Notes: generated by a model not told the origin, from the sequence alone. A stretch of 64,000 bases of DNA from Halieaceae bacterium UBA5044 (GCA_002416125.1 DIBU01000008.1:138919-202918), one strand, 5' to 3'. Shown: positions 54,973 to 63,975, counted from the first letter of the stretch. Program-made: numbers and translations.

Positions 54973-57900
54973 TCCGATCCCCAATTCCGAGTCAGTGCAA
55001 GCTCCACGCCAGAAGCGGACGCTCGATCCAAATGTAAGGAGGCATCGCCATGTTCCATGCCGCTGGGTACAAATGGGCTCGCCAGGTAGTCGTCATCCGT
55101 CTCCGGCACCATGCTGTGACCGGTAATGACCAGACTGCTACCAGCGCCCGTATTCGTCGCACAGCGGTCCTGAATGAGGTTGGTTGCGTCGAGAATCGCG
55201 ACATCCAGCTCGGTCACCGCGGCACTGATGTCCTGTTCCGGTGAATTTATCTCCAGACTTCCTTCTTCACCCAATGTTGAGGTGACCTGAAATACCGACC
55301 GTGCATCACGCAGAAACGAGGCGGCATTGATATTGATGAGGCCACCGTTCCCGGCGTTGGCACTGGCTGTGAGCCCGCTATTGCGCACGAGCACCAGATC
55401 GGCCGGTGCGGCGGGATTACCCAGAGTGATCGAACCGCCATTGCCGTCGGCATCGGACGAAGCAGAGCTGGCGGTAATAAACACGATACCCCCAGAACTC
55501 GGGTCGCTGTCCAGGTAGATATCGCGGCCAAAGATATTGATATCGCCACCACCTGCATTATCGGAAGTACCCTCAATTCTCGCCCGACGGAGCTGCACTT
55601 CATCTGCGGAAAGTAAAATGGTGCCAGCGTTACCGCTGCCCACGGCCGATGTCTGCACAAATCCGCCGCCGTCGAAACGCAGCAGATCACCGGCCACGAT
55701 ACTCACGTCTCCGGCATCGTTGACGCCTTGCGAGTTAGTCAGTAATTCGGTGTCTCCGCCATCAATACTCACGCTTCCCGCGCTGGAAACCAGGATGCTG
55801 CCACTACCCCCGTCACCGGTGCTGGCTGACTGTACGGAAACATTTTCCAGTGTAAGCGCCGTACCCGCGCTCATCCGTACCTGGCCCGCCGGCGCGAGGC
55901 CACCGGTGCTGCTCTGTAGAAAGCTGTCGCGAACTCCCAGCTCTTCACTGGCGTCCAAAGTGATCTGACCGGGTGAGCTGTTGACGTCGTTCGCGCGGGT
56001 GGCCGTACTGAAGGTAGCATTCTCGATGCTGATGGACCTGCCCGTCGCACTTATCACGCCGGCTGCGCCCTGATCGGCAGCAATGCTCCCAACCTCAACA
56101 GCCGACAGGGACAACGCGCCTTCTGCCTGTATATCTACTCGACCGGCGTCTCCCACGCCAAGCGAAGAGGAAGAAAGCGTCGTGGGGCTGGGGGCAGAAA
56201 CAGTGATATCGCCACCTCGCAACACTACGCCACCCGCCATCCCTGTGCCGACGGTTGAGCTGGTTATCGCGTGCTCACCGCTAACAATGAGCGCGTCCTC
56301 CGCGACAATTGACACGTTTGCGCCTGTTCCAGCCGTGGCCGTGAAACTGGAGATGCTGCTGGCGTTCGCGGCACCCTGGGTCTGCTCCAGCCGTACGCTG
56401 CGGCCTTGCAGGGAAATCTCCCCGCCCGATCCGTCGGCACTCTCTGCGCCCAGCACATTGCTGCTGATATCAAACTGGCCACGCAGCGTGAGGTCACCCA
56501 CGGCCCCAACGAGAATAGCACCGCCGTCCTGTTCGCCCCCGGTTCCGGTGCTGATAACCGCGCGTTCTGTATCCGTCGTGAGCGCGATATCCCCTTCCGA
56601 CAGTAACGCAATGGCGGCGCCCACGCCCTGCACGTTGAATCCGCCGAGCAAGGACGTGTTGTGCAGGTAGAGACCTCCCGAACCGGACTGCAGGCTGATC
56701 AGGCCCGGTGCCGCGAAGCTCGACCCGCTGGAAAACATATCAGAGAACTCCGCGCTGATCCGGTTGCCAAACAAGAGCAGGTCACCGGCGTCGCCCGAAC
56801 CATCGGCGATACTCGCGATAAAGACCCTGCTGTCCCTCGCGCCTCGCAACGACACGTCGCCCGTAGCCAGCACGACAATATCGCCCGCACGCCCTGCCCC
56901 GATGCTTCTGGTTTGAATCTGCCCCCCCTGCAACAGGAATTCTGCCATGGGCAGCGATGCACTACCGCCAAAAATAATGTTGCCAGAGTTTCCCGTTGCC
57001 GCACCGAGGTCCAGCACACGACTGGAAACGAGACCACCAATCTGCTGGTAGCTGCCCGTATCAATGCGGATGGTGCCGGCATTCGCCAGCGTTGCCGTGG
57101 CGGTTTGCAGCACACTGCCGCGCAGTTGCATGCTGGACAGCGCGCGCAGGGAGAAGTCCGTCGGCTGCAGCAATGGGAAGGTGCTGATGAAGGAATTCTG
57201 GATCAGCAGCCGATCTGCGAGTAGTGCAAAACGGGAAACCGGGGCTACAGCATTATCCGAAAACAGCAGGTTGCTGTTTTCAATGGTTATGTCAGCGAGC
57301 GTGGCATTCTCGGCCGCGCTCAAGGCGTAGCCGGCAGACGTATCGACCGCAAGAGCGCCGCCCGGTGCGAGCGCGGCGAGCCCAAGATTGAAGGCCTGGA
57401 ATTGCGAGCTGTCAGCAGGTGCCAACGGTCTGCCCGGATCTACTGCAGCGGAAATATCACCGGCCACCGTCACTCCGGCAAAGTCCGGATCGGCACTGGT
57501 CCCCACCAGCGTCATGTTGGAAAGCAACAGCGGCGTGTTCGTGCCATCAACGTCGCTCACCGCCAGCAAAATGCCCCGTGGCGTGACCGCGGAGGGCAGA
57601 TCCTGATGGTCGAGAAAACCAAACCCTGCTGGGTTTGCTATCGACAACTCCGAGCTTATGGTCGTTTCGTGTGAATAAAAACTGTCGCCGTTGTCAAAAC
57701 CCAGCCGATTCGCGGTGGAGAATACGAATGTGCTCTGGGGGTCAAAGGCGGCTCCATCGCCGATGAAAATGCCATTGGGGTTTATCATCCACAACGCGGC
57801 TGAGGTCGGTGACAGAGTTCCGCCAGAGGAGCGGCGCACCTGCAGGGCTCCAGATATTTCTGTCGGCTGAACGCCTGTCACTCTGGCAATGATATGCTGT

Positions 57901-58172
57901 ATGTTCGTCGCGCTGTGGGTGAAAGTCGCCGCCTCACCGGAGGAGAGACTGAAACTGGAGAAACTGTGAAACAGGTTATTCCCGGCCACTTCGCCGTCAG
58001 GCTGACCAATCTCGAAGATACCGGCGCGGGTAGCGCCCTCGATGTTGGAACCAACGGCGCCATCAAAAACAGCCGCTCCCTGGGCGTTGGATAGCCATAG
58101 GCATTGAGCGGTGAGCAGCGCCGTAATCAACCGCGATTGTCGTACTGTTCTGGCCACGTTCATTTTCCTCAT
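54963..58172 (-). CDS. TpsA-like exoprotein with filamentous haemagglutinin N-terminal domain
   Basis: A 1069-residue secreted protein. The ATG at 58172 has AGAGG upstream; a GTG at 58199 is possible. Signal peptide near 1-33, then the TPS domain (about 35-270) with NNLFHSFSSFSLSSGEAATF and the key MINPNGIFIGDGAAF. The remainder is beta-helix repeats rich in Gly, Ser, Asp (GGEISLQGRSVRLEQ, GSGGSILVSSAG and similar). The C-terminus has IQDRCATNTGAGSSLVITG, a motif often found in CHAT-linked TpsA proteins. At about 1070 residues it is small for an adhesin and lacks a toxin tip domain. It is cotranscribed with a CHAT protein and TpsB. Confidence 0.88.
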   Translation of the reverse strand: MRKMNVARTVRQSRLITALLTAQCLWLSNAQGAAVFDGAVGSNIEGATRAGIFEIGQPDGEVAGNNLFHSFSSFSLSSGEAATFTHSATNIQHIIARVTGVQPTEISGALQVRRSSGGTLSPTSAALWMINPNGIFIGDGAAFDPQSTFVFSTANRLGFDNGDSFYSHETTISSELSIANPAGFGFLDHQDLPSAVTPRGILLAVSDVDGTNTPLLLSNMTLVGTSADPDFAGVTVAGDISAAVDPGRPLAPADSSQFQAFNLGLAALAPGGALAVDTSAGYALSAAENATLADITIENSNLLFSDNAVAPVSRFALLADRLLIQNSFISTFPLLQPTDFSLRALSSMQLRGSVLQTATATLANAGTIRIDTGSYQQIGGLVSSRVLDLGAATGNSGNIIFGGSASLPMAEFLLQGGQIQTRSIGAGRAGDIVVLATGDVSLRGARDSRVFIASIADGSGDAGDLLLFGNRISAEFSDMFSSGSSFAAPGLISLQSGSGGLYLHNTSLLGGFNVQGVGAAIALLSEGDIALTTDTERAVISTGTGGEQDGGAILVGAVGDLTLRGQFDISSNVLGAESADGSGGEISLQGRSVRLEQTQGAANASSISSFTATAGTGANVSIVAEDALIVSGEHAITSSTVGTGMAGGVVLRGGDITVSAPSPTTLSSSSLGVGDAGRVDIQAEGALSLSAVEVGSIAADQGAAGVISATGRSISIENATFSTATRANDVNSSPGQITLDASEELGVRDSFLQSSTGGLAPAGQVRMSAGTALTLENVSVQSASTGDGGSGSILVSSAGSVSIDGGDTELLTNSQGVNDAGDVSIVAGDLLRFDGGGFVQTSAVGSGNAGTILLSADEVQLRRARIEGTSDNAGGGDINIFGRDIYLDSDPSSGGIVFITASSASSDADGNGGSITLGNPAAPADLVLVRNSGLTASANAGNGGLININAASFLRDARSVFQVTSTLGEEGSLEINSPEQDISAAVTELDVAILDATNLIQDRCATNTGAGSSLVITGHSMVPETDDDYLASPFVPSGMEHGDASLHLDRASASGVELALTRNWGSECN

Positions 58173-58203
58173 AGTCGCACCTCTGCTACCGTCAGGCACT
58201 TGT

Positions 58204-60483
58204 TCACAACCAGTTCCCGATGAGCAGGAAAGGAGCCCACTTGCTCGGATGTTGATTGGAGGGATCGTTGATCAATTTCACCTGCGCCTCGCGCAGCCCC
58301 TGCGCCTTGGAGACGTTGCCTGACGCGAGTTGCGCGTAGAACTCACTGACAACTTCGACGGTTGCCTTGTCGTCGACCTCCCACAATGTCGCCAGCGCAC
58401 TTCTTGCACCGGCCTTCAATGCAACACCAGCCAGGCCCAGTGCCGCACGATCGTCGCCCGCAGCTGTTTCACAGGCACTCAGCACCAGCAGTTCGAGCGT
58501 GCCACTGGCTGCAGCACGGGACTGAATCGTTCTGCCGAGATCAGTAATCAAGAACTTGTCGTCATAGGTCAGGAGGAAAGAGTCATCATAGCTGCTGCCG
58601 AACTGTCCATGCGTAGCAAAGTGCACGATGCTGTACTCGCCGTTGGCAAGCTCCGACCTGACCTCGGGCAAGGTAAAGGCCTGATTCTGCAGAACATTCG
58701 CGGAGAGACTTTCGCGCAGCGTGCGCAGTTCCCGATCAACGCTGGGGAGGGCAGCAAACCCCTGCACAGACTCCGACAATCCACCCGCCAATGTGCGATA
58801 CGATTCTCCGGAAAACGGCTTGGGATCCAGCAGAGTCAGGCCGGGTGTGGTAGCCAATGCGTAGTGTTCAACCAGAAAGCTATCGCCATCGTGAAGGGCG
58901 GCGAGAGGAATTGTCCGTAACGCCCCATCCGGAACTACCACCAGCGTCGCGATGCCGTGCATTTCCAGCACCGACACCAGGGGCTTTATCAGCCAGTCAT
59001 AGAGCTGCCGGCCATGCGCCAGATACCCATCGGTACCGTTGTCGACTTCAAGGTTCAGCCGAAAGTCACGTATGCGAGCGATCAAGCGTGAGCGCTCGAC
59101 AGGCACTGTGATCTGGTGGATGCCGCTGGCCGTCGTCAAGAGTAGTTCCAGTCGCGTAGCCAGCACTACGGGGTACAGAACCGCCGCATTCCCGGCCAAT
59201 TGGTCGAGCACCACGCTCTCGTCACCCACACATTGTTCATCGAAGTAATCCTGCACCTCCGCCAGCTTCAGCTCCTCCAGTGCGAAACGCGCATCGCGCA
59301 GCAGTTTCTGCTTCTCATCCGCCTCTGCTTCGATCGCGCTTTGCGTCAGGAGCGCATCGGCATAACTGTAGTAAAGAGGCTGTACAACGTCTGTGAAGGT
59401 ATCCGGATCCAGTGACTCGAGGTTACTGCGTAGCGTGCGCAGCGATGCGACAGCTCTGGCGTAGGCATCGAGAGAATCCCGGGTATTGCCCAATTCGCCA
59501 AAGGAGCGAGCCAGCACCCATTCCCAACGATACTCCAGACCATCTACCTGCACCTGGTTCGCGTACTGAAGTGCCCGCTGGGCATAGATGACCGCCGCAT
59601 CGTACTGGCGGTCATCAGCGTAGAGTTCAGCGATGTAACCGTTCAGCATAGAGCGTGTGCGTGGTTTTACATCCTGCATTTCTCCCGCTCGCTGCAGCTG
59701 CTCCAGGGCCGCCAGACGGTAGGACGCATCGGCACCGAACTCGTTCACCGCCTTGCGGTACAGAGATGCCAAGGCCATGCGCGCGCGACCCGGTGCATCG
59801 ATCGGCAGCTGGTCGAGCGCATCTGCGATTTGTCGCGCTGTTACCAGAGCGTCCTCTACACGCCCGTCATCAAGCATGGCGCGCGCGCTGTTGACTCTAT
59901 AAATTACGCGAGAAGAGTCGTCCGGAGCGAGTTCCGCTGCAGCCCGAAAGCCCTCGATCGCCGCACGGTGGTCGCCCTCACGCTGCATAATGAGTGCCTC
60001 GTCGTTGCGCAATTGGCCAAGCAACGCGGGTGGCAGCGAGCCCTCCCATTCCAGTGCTCGCGCAATCGCGGCCGACGCCTGCCGCGTGGCCCCCTCGCGG
60101 TAGTACAACAGCGCACGCTGCCGCTGTGCCTGCGCAACCTGTGCCGGCACGGCAGCGGACAGGCTCCCGAAATAGTCCTGTAATGCCGTGAGCTCGTTAT
60201 CGGCACGTGCCAGTGAGCCGAGCCGGCGAAGGAGGTCAATACGCAGCAGACGCGCATCAATCTCTCCCGGCGACAACGCTCCTTCCAGTTGTCGGGACAG
60301 CAGGTTTTGGTCCTGATCAAGCATTGCCAGCGCCGCGCGCAATTCGCCAGCAGCACTCAGTGCCATCGCCTGACGCAGGTCGCCACCGGTTGCGCTGGCT
60401 GACACTGTGGTGAACACGAGTAGACACGCCACACAGAAACCACGCGGTCGACGCCCCCGGAAAATTCGCTTAATGTTCTGCAT
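58204..60483 (-). CDS. CHAT-domain caspase-like protease with helical repeats
   Basis: A 759-residue protein. The ATG at 60483 gives a signal-like leader (MQNIKRIFRGRRPRGF followed by a hydrophobic stretch ending SASA), so it is probably exported. Residues about 40-420 are tetratricopeptide-like helices (AMALSAAGELRAALAMLDQD and similar). The CHAT domain spans about 480-755, with the catalytic His in YSIVHFATHGQFG and the catalytic Cys in LLVLSACETAAGDD; both are intact. CHAT domains are separase/caspase-related peptidases. The gene is 31 bases upstream of the TpsA gene, a pairing known in cyanobacteria and sulfur gammaproteobacteria. A role in processing TpsA is a guess. Confidence 0.88.
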   Translation of the reverse strand: MQNIKRIFRGRRPRGFCVACLLVFTTVSASATGGDLRQAMALSAAGELRAALAMLDQDQNLLSRQLEGALSPGEIDARLLRIDLLRRLGSLARADNELTALQDYFGSLSAAVPAQVAQAQRQRALLYYREGATRQASAAIARALEWEGSLPPALLGQLRNDEALIMQREGDHRAAIEGFRAAAELAPDDSSRVIYRVNSARAMLDDGRVEDALVTARQIADALDQLPIDAPGRARMALASLYRKAVNEFGADASYRLAALEQLQRAGEMQDVKPRTRSMLNGYIAELYADDRQYDAAVIYAQRALQYANQVQVDGLEYRWEWVLARSFGELGNTRDSLDAYARAVASLRTLRSNLESLDPDTFTDVVQPLYYSYADALLTQSAIEAEADEKQKLLRDARFALEELKLAEVQDYFDEQCVGDESVVLDQLAGNAAVLYPVVLATRLELLLTTASGIHQITVPVERSRLIARIRDFRLNLEVDNGTDGYLAHGRQLYDWLIKPLVSVLEMHGIATLVVVPDGALRTIPLAALHDGDSFLVEHYALATTPGLTLLDPKPFSGESYRTLAGGLSESVQGFAALPSVDRELRTLRESLSANVLQNQAFTLPEVRSELANGEYSIVHFATHGQFGSSYDDSFLLTYDDKFLITDLGRTIQSRAAASGTLELLVLSACETAAGDDRAALGLAGVALKAGARSALATLWEVDDKATVEVVSEFYAQLASGNVSKAQGLREAQVKLINDPSNQHPSKWAPFLLIGNWL

Positions 60484-60597
60484 ACGGCCCCATTGCGAGT
60501 AATGCCTGTTCAGGTTGAAGTATAGGACGCATGTACAACCTGGTAGAAAATACCGAGCCGTACGGCTGTTTTTTTCCACAGCAGTGCTTTTCGTCGT

Positions 60598-62520
60598 TCA
60601 TATTGGGTCCTGCAGGTAGTTGCGGGCCTGCGGATGGCCGAGCTGTGCCGCGGCAAGGAAGTATTCCCGAGCACGCGCTGTGTCAGGCTCGCTCAAATGA
60701 AGTCCTGCGTCGTAGATCCTGCCCAAATTGAATAGCGCATTCCGGTCGCCCTGCTCGCCCGCCAGGGTAAACAAGCGGAGGCTTTCATCGATATCACGAC
60801 CCAATAACCGGCCGTCAAACAGGTGATTCGCCAGCAGCGTTTGCGAAAGAAAGAAGCCTTGCTCGGCGGATTTCTCGAGGATACGCAGTGCCGCGCGCCG
60901 CTGTGCATCGGTCTGCGCCAACGCAAGCAGTAGCGTTGCTTGTTGATACAAACCCAGTGGAGAGCCCTGTCTCGCGGCACTTTCCGCGTAACGCAGCGCG
61001 GTCTCCTTGTCTTTCCCCACAACCCAGCCGGTGTCATACAGCTCGCCCAAAACCGACATGGCTCGTGCGGAGCCCGACGCCGCCTGTTGCTGCAACTCTT
61101 CAATTGCGGCCATGTCACCCGTCGATTTCACCCGCAAGATATCGGCAAAGATACTGCGCGGATACGCAGCAATAAATTCTTTCTCTGCACCGAGCAAGCC
61201 CAGGTTGACAGCATCGTAGAAAGCAAAGAATTCATCGGGTTCAGGCAGCATGAGGCTCAATGCGGACGCGGAAGACATTGTCGATGCCGTGGCGGAGGAT
61301 CGCTCTGAAGCAGGGGTGCGTTCTGACCCGGCGCCGTCGCCAACACTACCCACCTCATCCTCCAGTGCAGCCGCATCGAGACCCACCGGCTCACTCTGCT
61401 CGCGAACCGCCACCTCGGAATTCAGCGTTTCCTCCCTCTCTGCGGCGGTACTGGTAAGCGCCTCCGTCTGCAGCGCAACTGGCGAGTCCCCTGCCGGTAC
61501 GGCCGCCACCGGTTCATCACCGCGCAGTGCATACCATCCCCCTGCGGCGGACAGGCAGAGCAGCACAAGCGCTCCGATCCCGGCAGCACGCTGCCGTCGC
61601 GGCCCTTCGGCGATAGAAACTTGCGCGCTCCTTTCCTGCGGGCTCACCCCGGGGGCCGCCATGATTGCGGTGGCGTCGAAGGCGCTACCGGCAACGACGG
61701 GAGGCGGTCCGGTCGGAAGGTTGTCCAGCGCAATGAGTAAATCCTCGCAGCTGGCAAAGCGTTGATCCCTCTCATAGGCCAGCATGCGGTCGAGCAAGGC
61801 CTGCAGATGTCGCCAGTGCCCCGGCAACTGTGGCAATTTGTGCTCGAACCGCTGTATGGCGATCTCGGTCAAGTTGCGCCCGCTAAAGGGTGCATCGCCA
61901 CTCAACATTTGAAACAGCATAACGCCAAGACTGTAAATGTCTGTACGCGCATCGAGCTTATGACCCAAAGATTGCTCGGGGCTCATGTATTTGGGCGAAC
62001 CGATGACCGATTGCACCCGGGTGATCTGCGTGACGTCCTCGGAGTCCTCCGCTGCACGCGCGATACCAAAGTCTGTGAGCACTGCGGTGTCCGCATCCCG
62101 GAACAGAACATTGTCCGGTTTAACGTCCCGGTGGATAAAACCCTTCTTGTGCGCATAACCCAACGCGCTCGCCAGCTGGCGTGTAATATTCAGGGCAATC
62201 TGTTCCTGAATGGGCCCGACCATCCGGCTGCGCAAGTCACCTTCCGCAAGAATTTCCATTGCCAGATAGAGCAACCCTTTATGCTCCCCGACATCGTAGA
62301 CAGGTACGATGTGCGGATGCGACAACATGCCAACAATTCGCGCCTCACGCAGAAAGCGCTTGCCGAACTCTTCGTTCGCCGCGAGCTCCTGTGCGATGAT
62401 CTTGAGCGCCACGGGGCGCTCGAAGCCGCGCTGAATGGCCAGATACACCCGGGCCATACCCCCTTCACCAAGGAGGTGTTCGATGGTATACCCGGGAATT
62501 TCAGGTAAAACGTCTGTCAT
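60598..62520 (-). CDS. Membrane Ser/Thr protein kinase with Sel1 repeats
   Basis: A 640-residue Hanks-type kinase. The catalytic domain (about 10-270) has the P-loop LGEGGMARVYLA, the Lys in VALKII, HRDVKPDN, DFGIARA and APE-like MSPEQSLG; all residues needed for activity are visible. A membrane helix (about 335-352; AGIGALVLLCLSAAGGWYAL) follows. A periplasmic part carries Sel1-like repeats (AMSVLGELYDTGWVVGKDKE, ALFNLGRIYDAGLHLSEPD). Kinase targets are probably the FHA protein and others in this cluster. It is in one operon with OmpA and the double-glycine peptide. Confidence 0.92.
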   Translation of the reverse strand: MTDVLPEIPGYTIEHLLGEGGMARVYLAIQRGFERPVALKIIAQELAANEEFGKRFLREARIVGMLSHPHIVPVYDVGEHKGLLYLAMEILAEGDLRSRMVGPIQEQIALNITRQLASALGYAHKKGFIHRDVKPDNVLFRDADTAVLTDFGIARAAEDSEDVTQITRVQSVIGSPKYMSPEQSLGHKLDARTDIYSLGVMLFQMLSGDAPFSGRNLTEIAIQRFEHKLPQLPGHWRHLQALLDRMLAYERDQRFASCEDLLIALDNLPTGPPPVVAGSAFDATAIMAAPGVSPQERSAQVSIAEGPRRQRAAGIGALVLLCLSAAGGWYALRGDEPVAAVPAGDSPVALQTEALTSTAAEREETLNSEVAVREQSEPVGLDAAALEDEVGSVGDGAGSERTPASERSSATASTMSSASALSLMLPEPDEFFAFYDAVNLGLLGAEKEFIAAYPRSIFADILRVKSTGDMAAIEELQQQAASGSARAMSVLGELYDTGWVVGKDKETALRYAESAARQGSPLGLYQQATLLLALAQTDAQRRAALRILEKSAEQGFFLSQTLLANHLFDGRLLGRDIDESLRLFTLAGEQGDRNALFNLGRIYDAGLHLSEPDTARAREYFLAAAQLGHPQARNYLQDPI

Positions 62521-62548
62521 GACGGCTGCGCTGTAGTGGCCCGACCCC

Positions 62549-63463
62549 TCAATCGACGAGCACCTCCAACCGTCTATTCAGTCGATGATCGGCTTCCGGC
62601 AAGCTCTCCCCCCGGTATTTTGGCCTCCCCTCTCCCGCGCCTTCCACGCGCAAGCGGCCAGCCAGGGTGGGAAAGTTCTGCACCAACTCATCGCGGGCAG
62701 CCTGCGCGCGACGTTCAGAGAGGTTCATATTATGCTCCCAACTGCCACGGACATCGGTGTGCCCGACAAGAGTAAAGGCACGCCCATCAAAATTTTCACT
62801 GGCCAACACCTTGCCTAGCTCCATGATGTTCTCACTGGTCAGCGCATCCATCTCAGTACTGTCAAGCTTGTAGTTGATGGGAATGCGCACCCGCGTCTTC
62901 TCCGCATCACCCCCGGCCAGTCCGCTGGAGGTCAGGCTATCCGTCGAGAGCAATCCAAACTCCTGGCTGGACAGGCTGCGTTTGATGGAATCGCTTGAGA
63001 TCGGCGTGTCGATCAGGCTGTGATCAAGCTGCCTGGCGTTCTCTCGCATCCAGGACGGAGGGTTAGAGTGTCGTTCAATGGCGCGGTCCAGGGTGGCCAA
63101 AGCTTCGAAGCGTTGGCCGTTGAGCGCCAGCACCTGACCGTAACGTGCGAGAGATACGGCGGCTTCATCTTGGGTGGCGGCATGCACGACCGCTTGCTCA
63201 TAGGCATGCAGCGATTCTTCCAACTTGCGTTCCCTCTGGAAGGCGGTGCCCATCAGGTGCCAAGCGGCATAGGAGTCGCAGGCCTCAACGGACTTGTTCA
63301 ACCACGCTGTTGCCTTCTCGAAGTCCTGTTGCGCGCCAGCCTTGCGGGCAAGATCGTAATAGCGCTTGCCGTCAGCACAGGGAATCGCGGCATCAGCCGT
63401 CTGGGCAGCGAGAGCCGCCACCATTCCCGCTGCTGCTATCAGATTGCTCGATCTCTTGAACAT
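62549..63463 (-). CDS. OmpA-family protein with helical N-terminal repeats
   Basis: A 304-residue envelope protein. Strong AAGGAGGA ribosome site before the ATG at 63463. A signal peptide (about 1-26) is followed by tetratricopeptide-like helices (KATAWLNKSVEACDSYAAWH, LEESLHAYEQAVVHAATQ), a linker, and the C-terminal OmpA peptidoglycan-binding domain (about 195-304; FTLVGHTDVRGSWEHNMNLS, ERRAQAARDELVQNF, HRLNRRLEVLV). It probably anchors part of the system to peptidoglycan. It lies 19 bases after the peptide gene in the same operon. Confidence 0.9.
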   Translation of the reverse strand: MFKRSSNLIAAAGMVAALAAQTADAAIPCADGKRYYDLARKAGAQQDFEKATAWLNKSVEACDSYAAWHLMGTAFQRERKLEESLHAYEQAVVHAATQDEAAVSLARYGQVLALNGQRFEALATLDRAIERHSNPPSWMRENARQLDHSLIDTPISSDSIKRSLSSQEFGLLSTDSLTSSGLAGGDAEKTRVRIPINYKLDSTEMDALTSENIMELGKVLASENFDGRAFTLVGHTDVRGSWEHNMNLSERRAQAARDELVQNFPTLAGRLRVEGAGEGRPKYRGESLPEADHRLNRRLEVLVD

Positions 63464-63482
63464 GGTGTCCTCCTTCGCCTAC

Positions 63483-63695
63483 TCATGATCTCAGGAAGCT
63501 GATGAAGTTGTTGTGTTGCGTATCAAACGAGGCGCCGCGCGAGGCCCACGATGATTGCAACGTGGATACAAACGGGTTGTAGTAGTAGCTGTAGGCTGGT
63601 TGGTACAACCAGTACCAGCCACCGGTCACTGTTGCGAGGGCTTGCTTGTCGAGGTCGCGACTGTCTTCCAGGTCGTTGATTGTGATATGGGCCAT
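63483..63695 (-). CDS. Double-glycine leader peptide, predicted exported cargo
   Basis: A 70-residue precursor. AAGGAGAG ribosome site, ATG at 63695. The leader of 26 residues is MAHITINDLEDSRDLDKQAL then ATVTGG, with the hydrophobic pattern and GG that C39 peptidases recognise. The predicted 44-residue core starts WYWLYQPAYSYYYNPF: nine of its first 16 residues are aromatic. The core has no cysteine, so no disulfide or lanthionine ring. It ends NFISFLRS. It is the first gene after a sigma-54 promoter and heads the operon of OmpA, kinase, CHAT and TpsA/B genes. A bacteriocin, signal or structural peptide are all possible. No immunity gene is recognised. Confidence 0.85.
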   Translation of the reverse strand: MAHITINDLEDSRDLDKQALATVTGGWYWLYQPAYSYYYNPFVSTLQSSWASRGASFDTQHNNFISFLRS

Positions 63696-63775
63696 GAGAA
63701 CTCTCCTTGAATACGTCGTCGTGCGTTATCAGGTTGCGATGTTTTTCGCCGTGCTGGCGATCCTGTGTTAGCTTA

Positions 63776-63791
63776 AGCAGAAACAGTGCCA
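63776..63791 (-). promoter_or_regulatory. Sigma-54 promoter of the double-glycine peptide operon
   Basis: On the minus strand TGGCACTGTTTCTGCT matches TGGCACRNNNNTTGCW with two changes and exact spacing of the -24 GG and -12 GC. Start of transcription would be near 63765, about 70 bases before the peptide ATG. It is almost identical to the site at 50322-50337. Confidence 0.85.
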
Positions 63792-63830
63792 ACTTTTAAT
63801 AACCACTCATAGAAATTCATAAGCACCTGA

Positions 63831-63855
63831 TATTGTTGATAATAAACTTTTATTC
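63831..63855. promoter_or_regulatory. AT-rich imperfect palindrome upstream of the peptide promoter (candidate activator site)
   Basis: GATAATAAA-C-TTTTATTC (63838-63855) forms an imperfect dyad about 45-65 bases upstream of the -24 element. The preceding TATTGTT (63831-63837) is followed by AAACTTTTATT, a pattern that recurs loosely at 49921-49950 upstream of the exporter-operon promoter candidate. The sequence is of low complexity, so chance is possible. Confidence 0.3.
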
Positions 63856-63975
63856 AGCGCCTTTGGCGAGCAGATCCGGCAGTCCATCGCAGCTATTTGT
63901 TTGAGCTTTCCCAACATGCTTGGCGAATTAGTCAGCGAATAAGGAACACTAGGGCCTGCGAGCAAATCGCGGGCA

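Noticed and set aside
60545..60575. Hairpin AGCCG-TA-CGGCT followed by Ts between kinase and CHAT genes
   Set aside because: It would terminate on the plus strand, where no gene is transcribed; on the operon strand the T run is on the wrong side.
63483..63695. Lanthipeptide or other cyclised RiPP precursor
   Set aside because: The core has no cysteine and no lanthionine synthetase, YcaO, radical SAM or other modification enzyme is in the cluster; an unmodified exported peptide is simpler.
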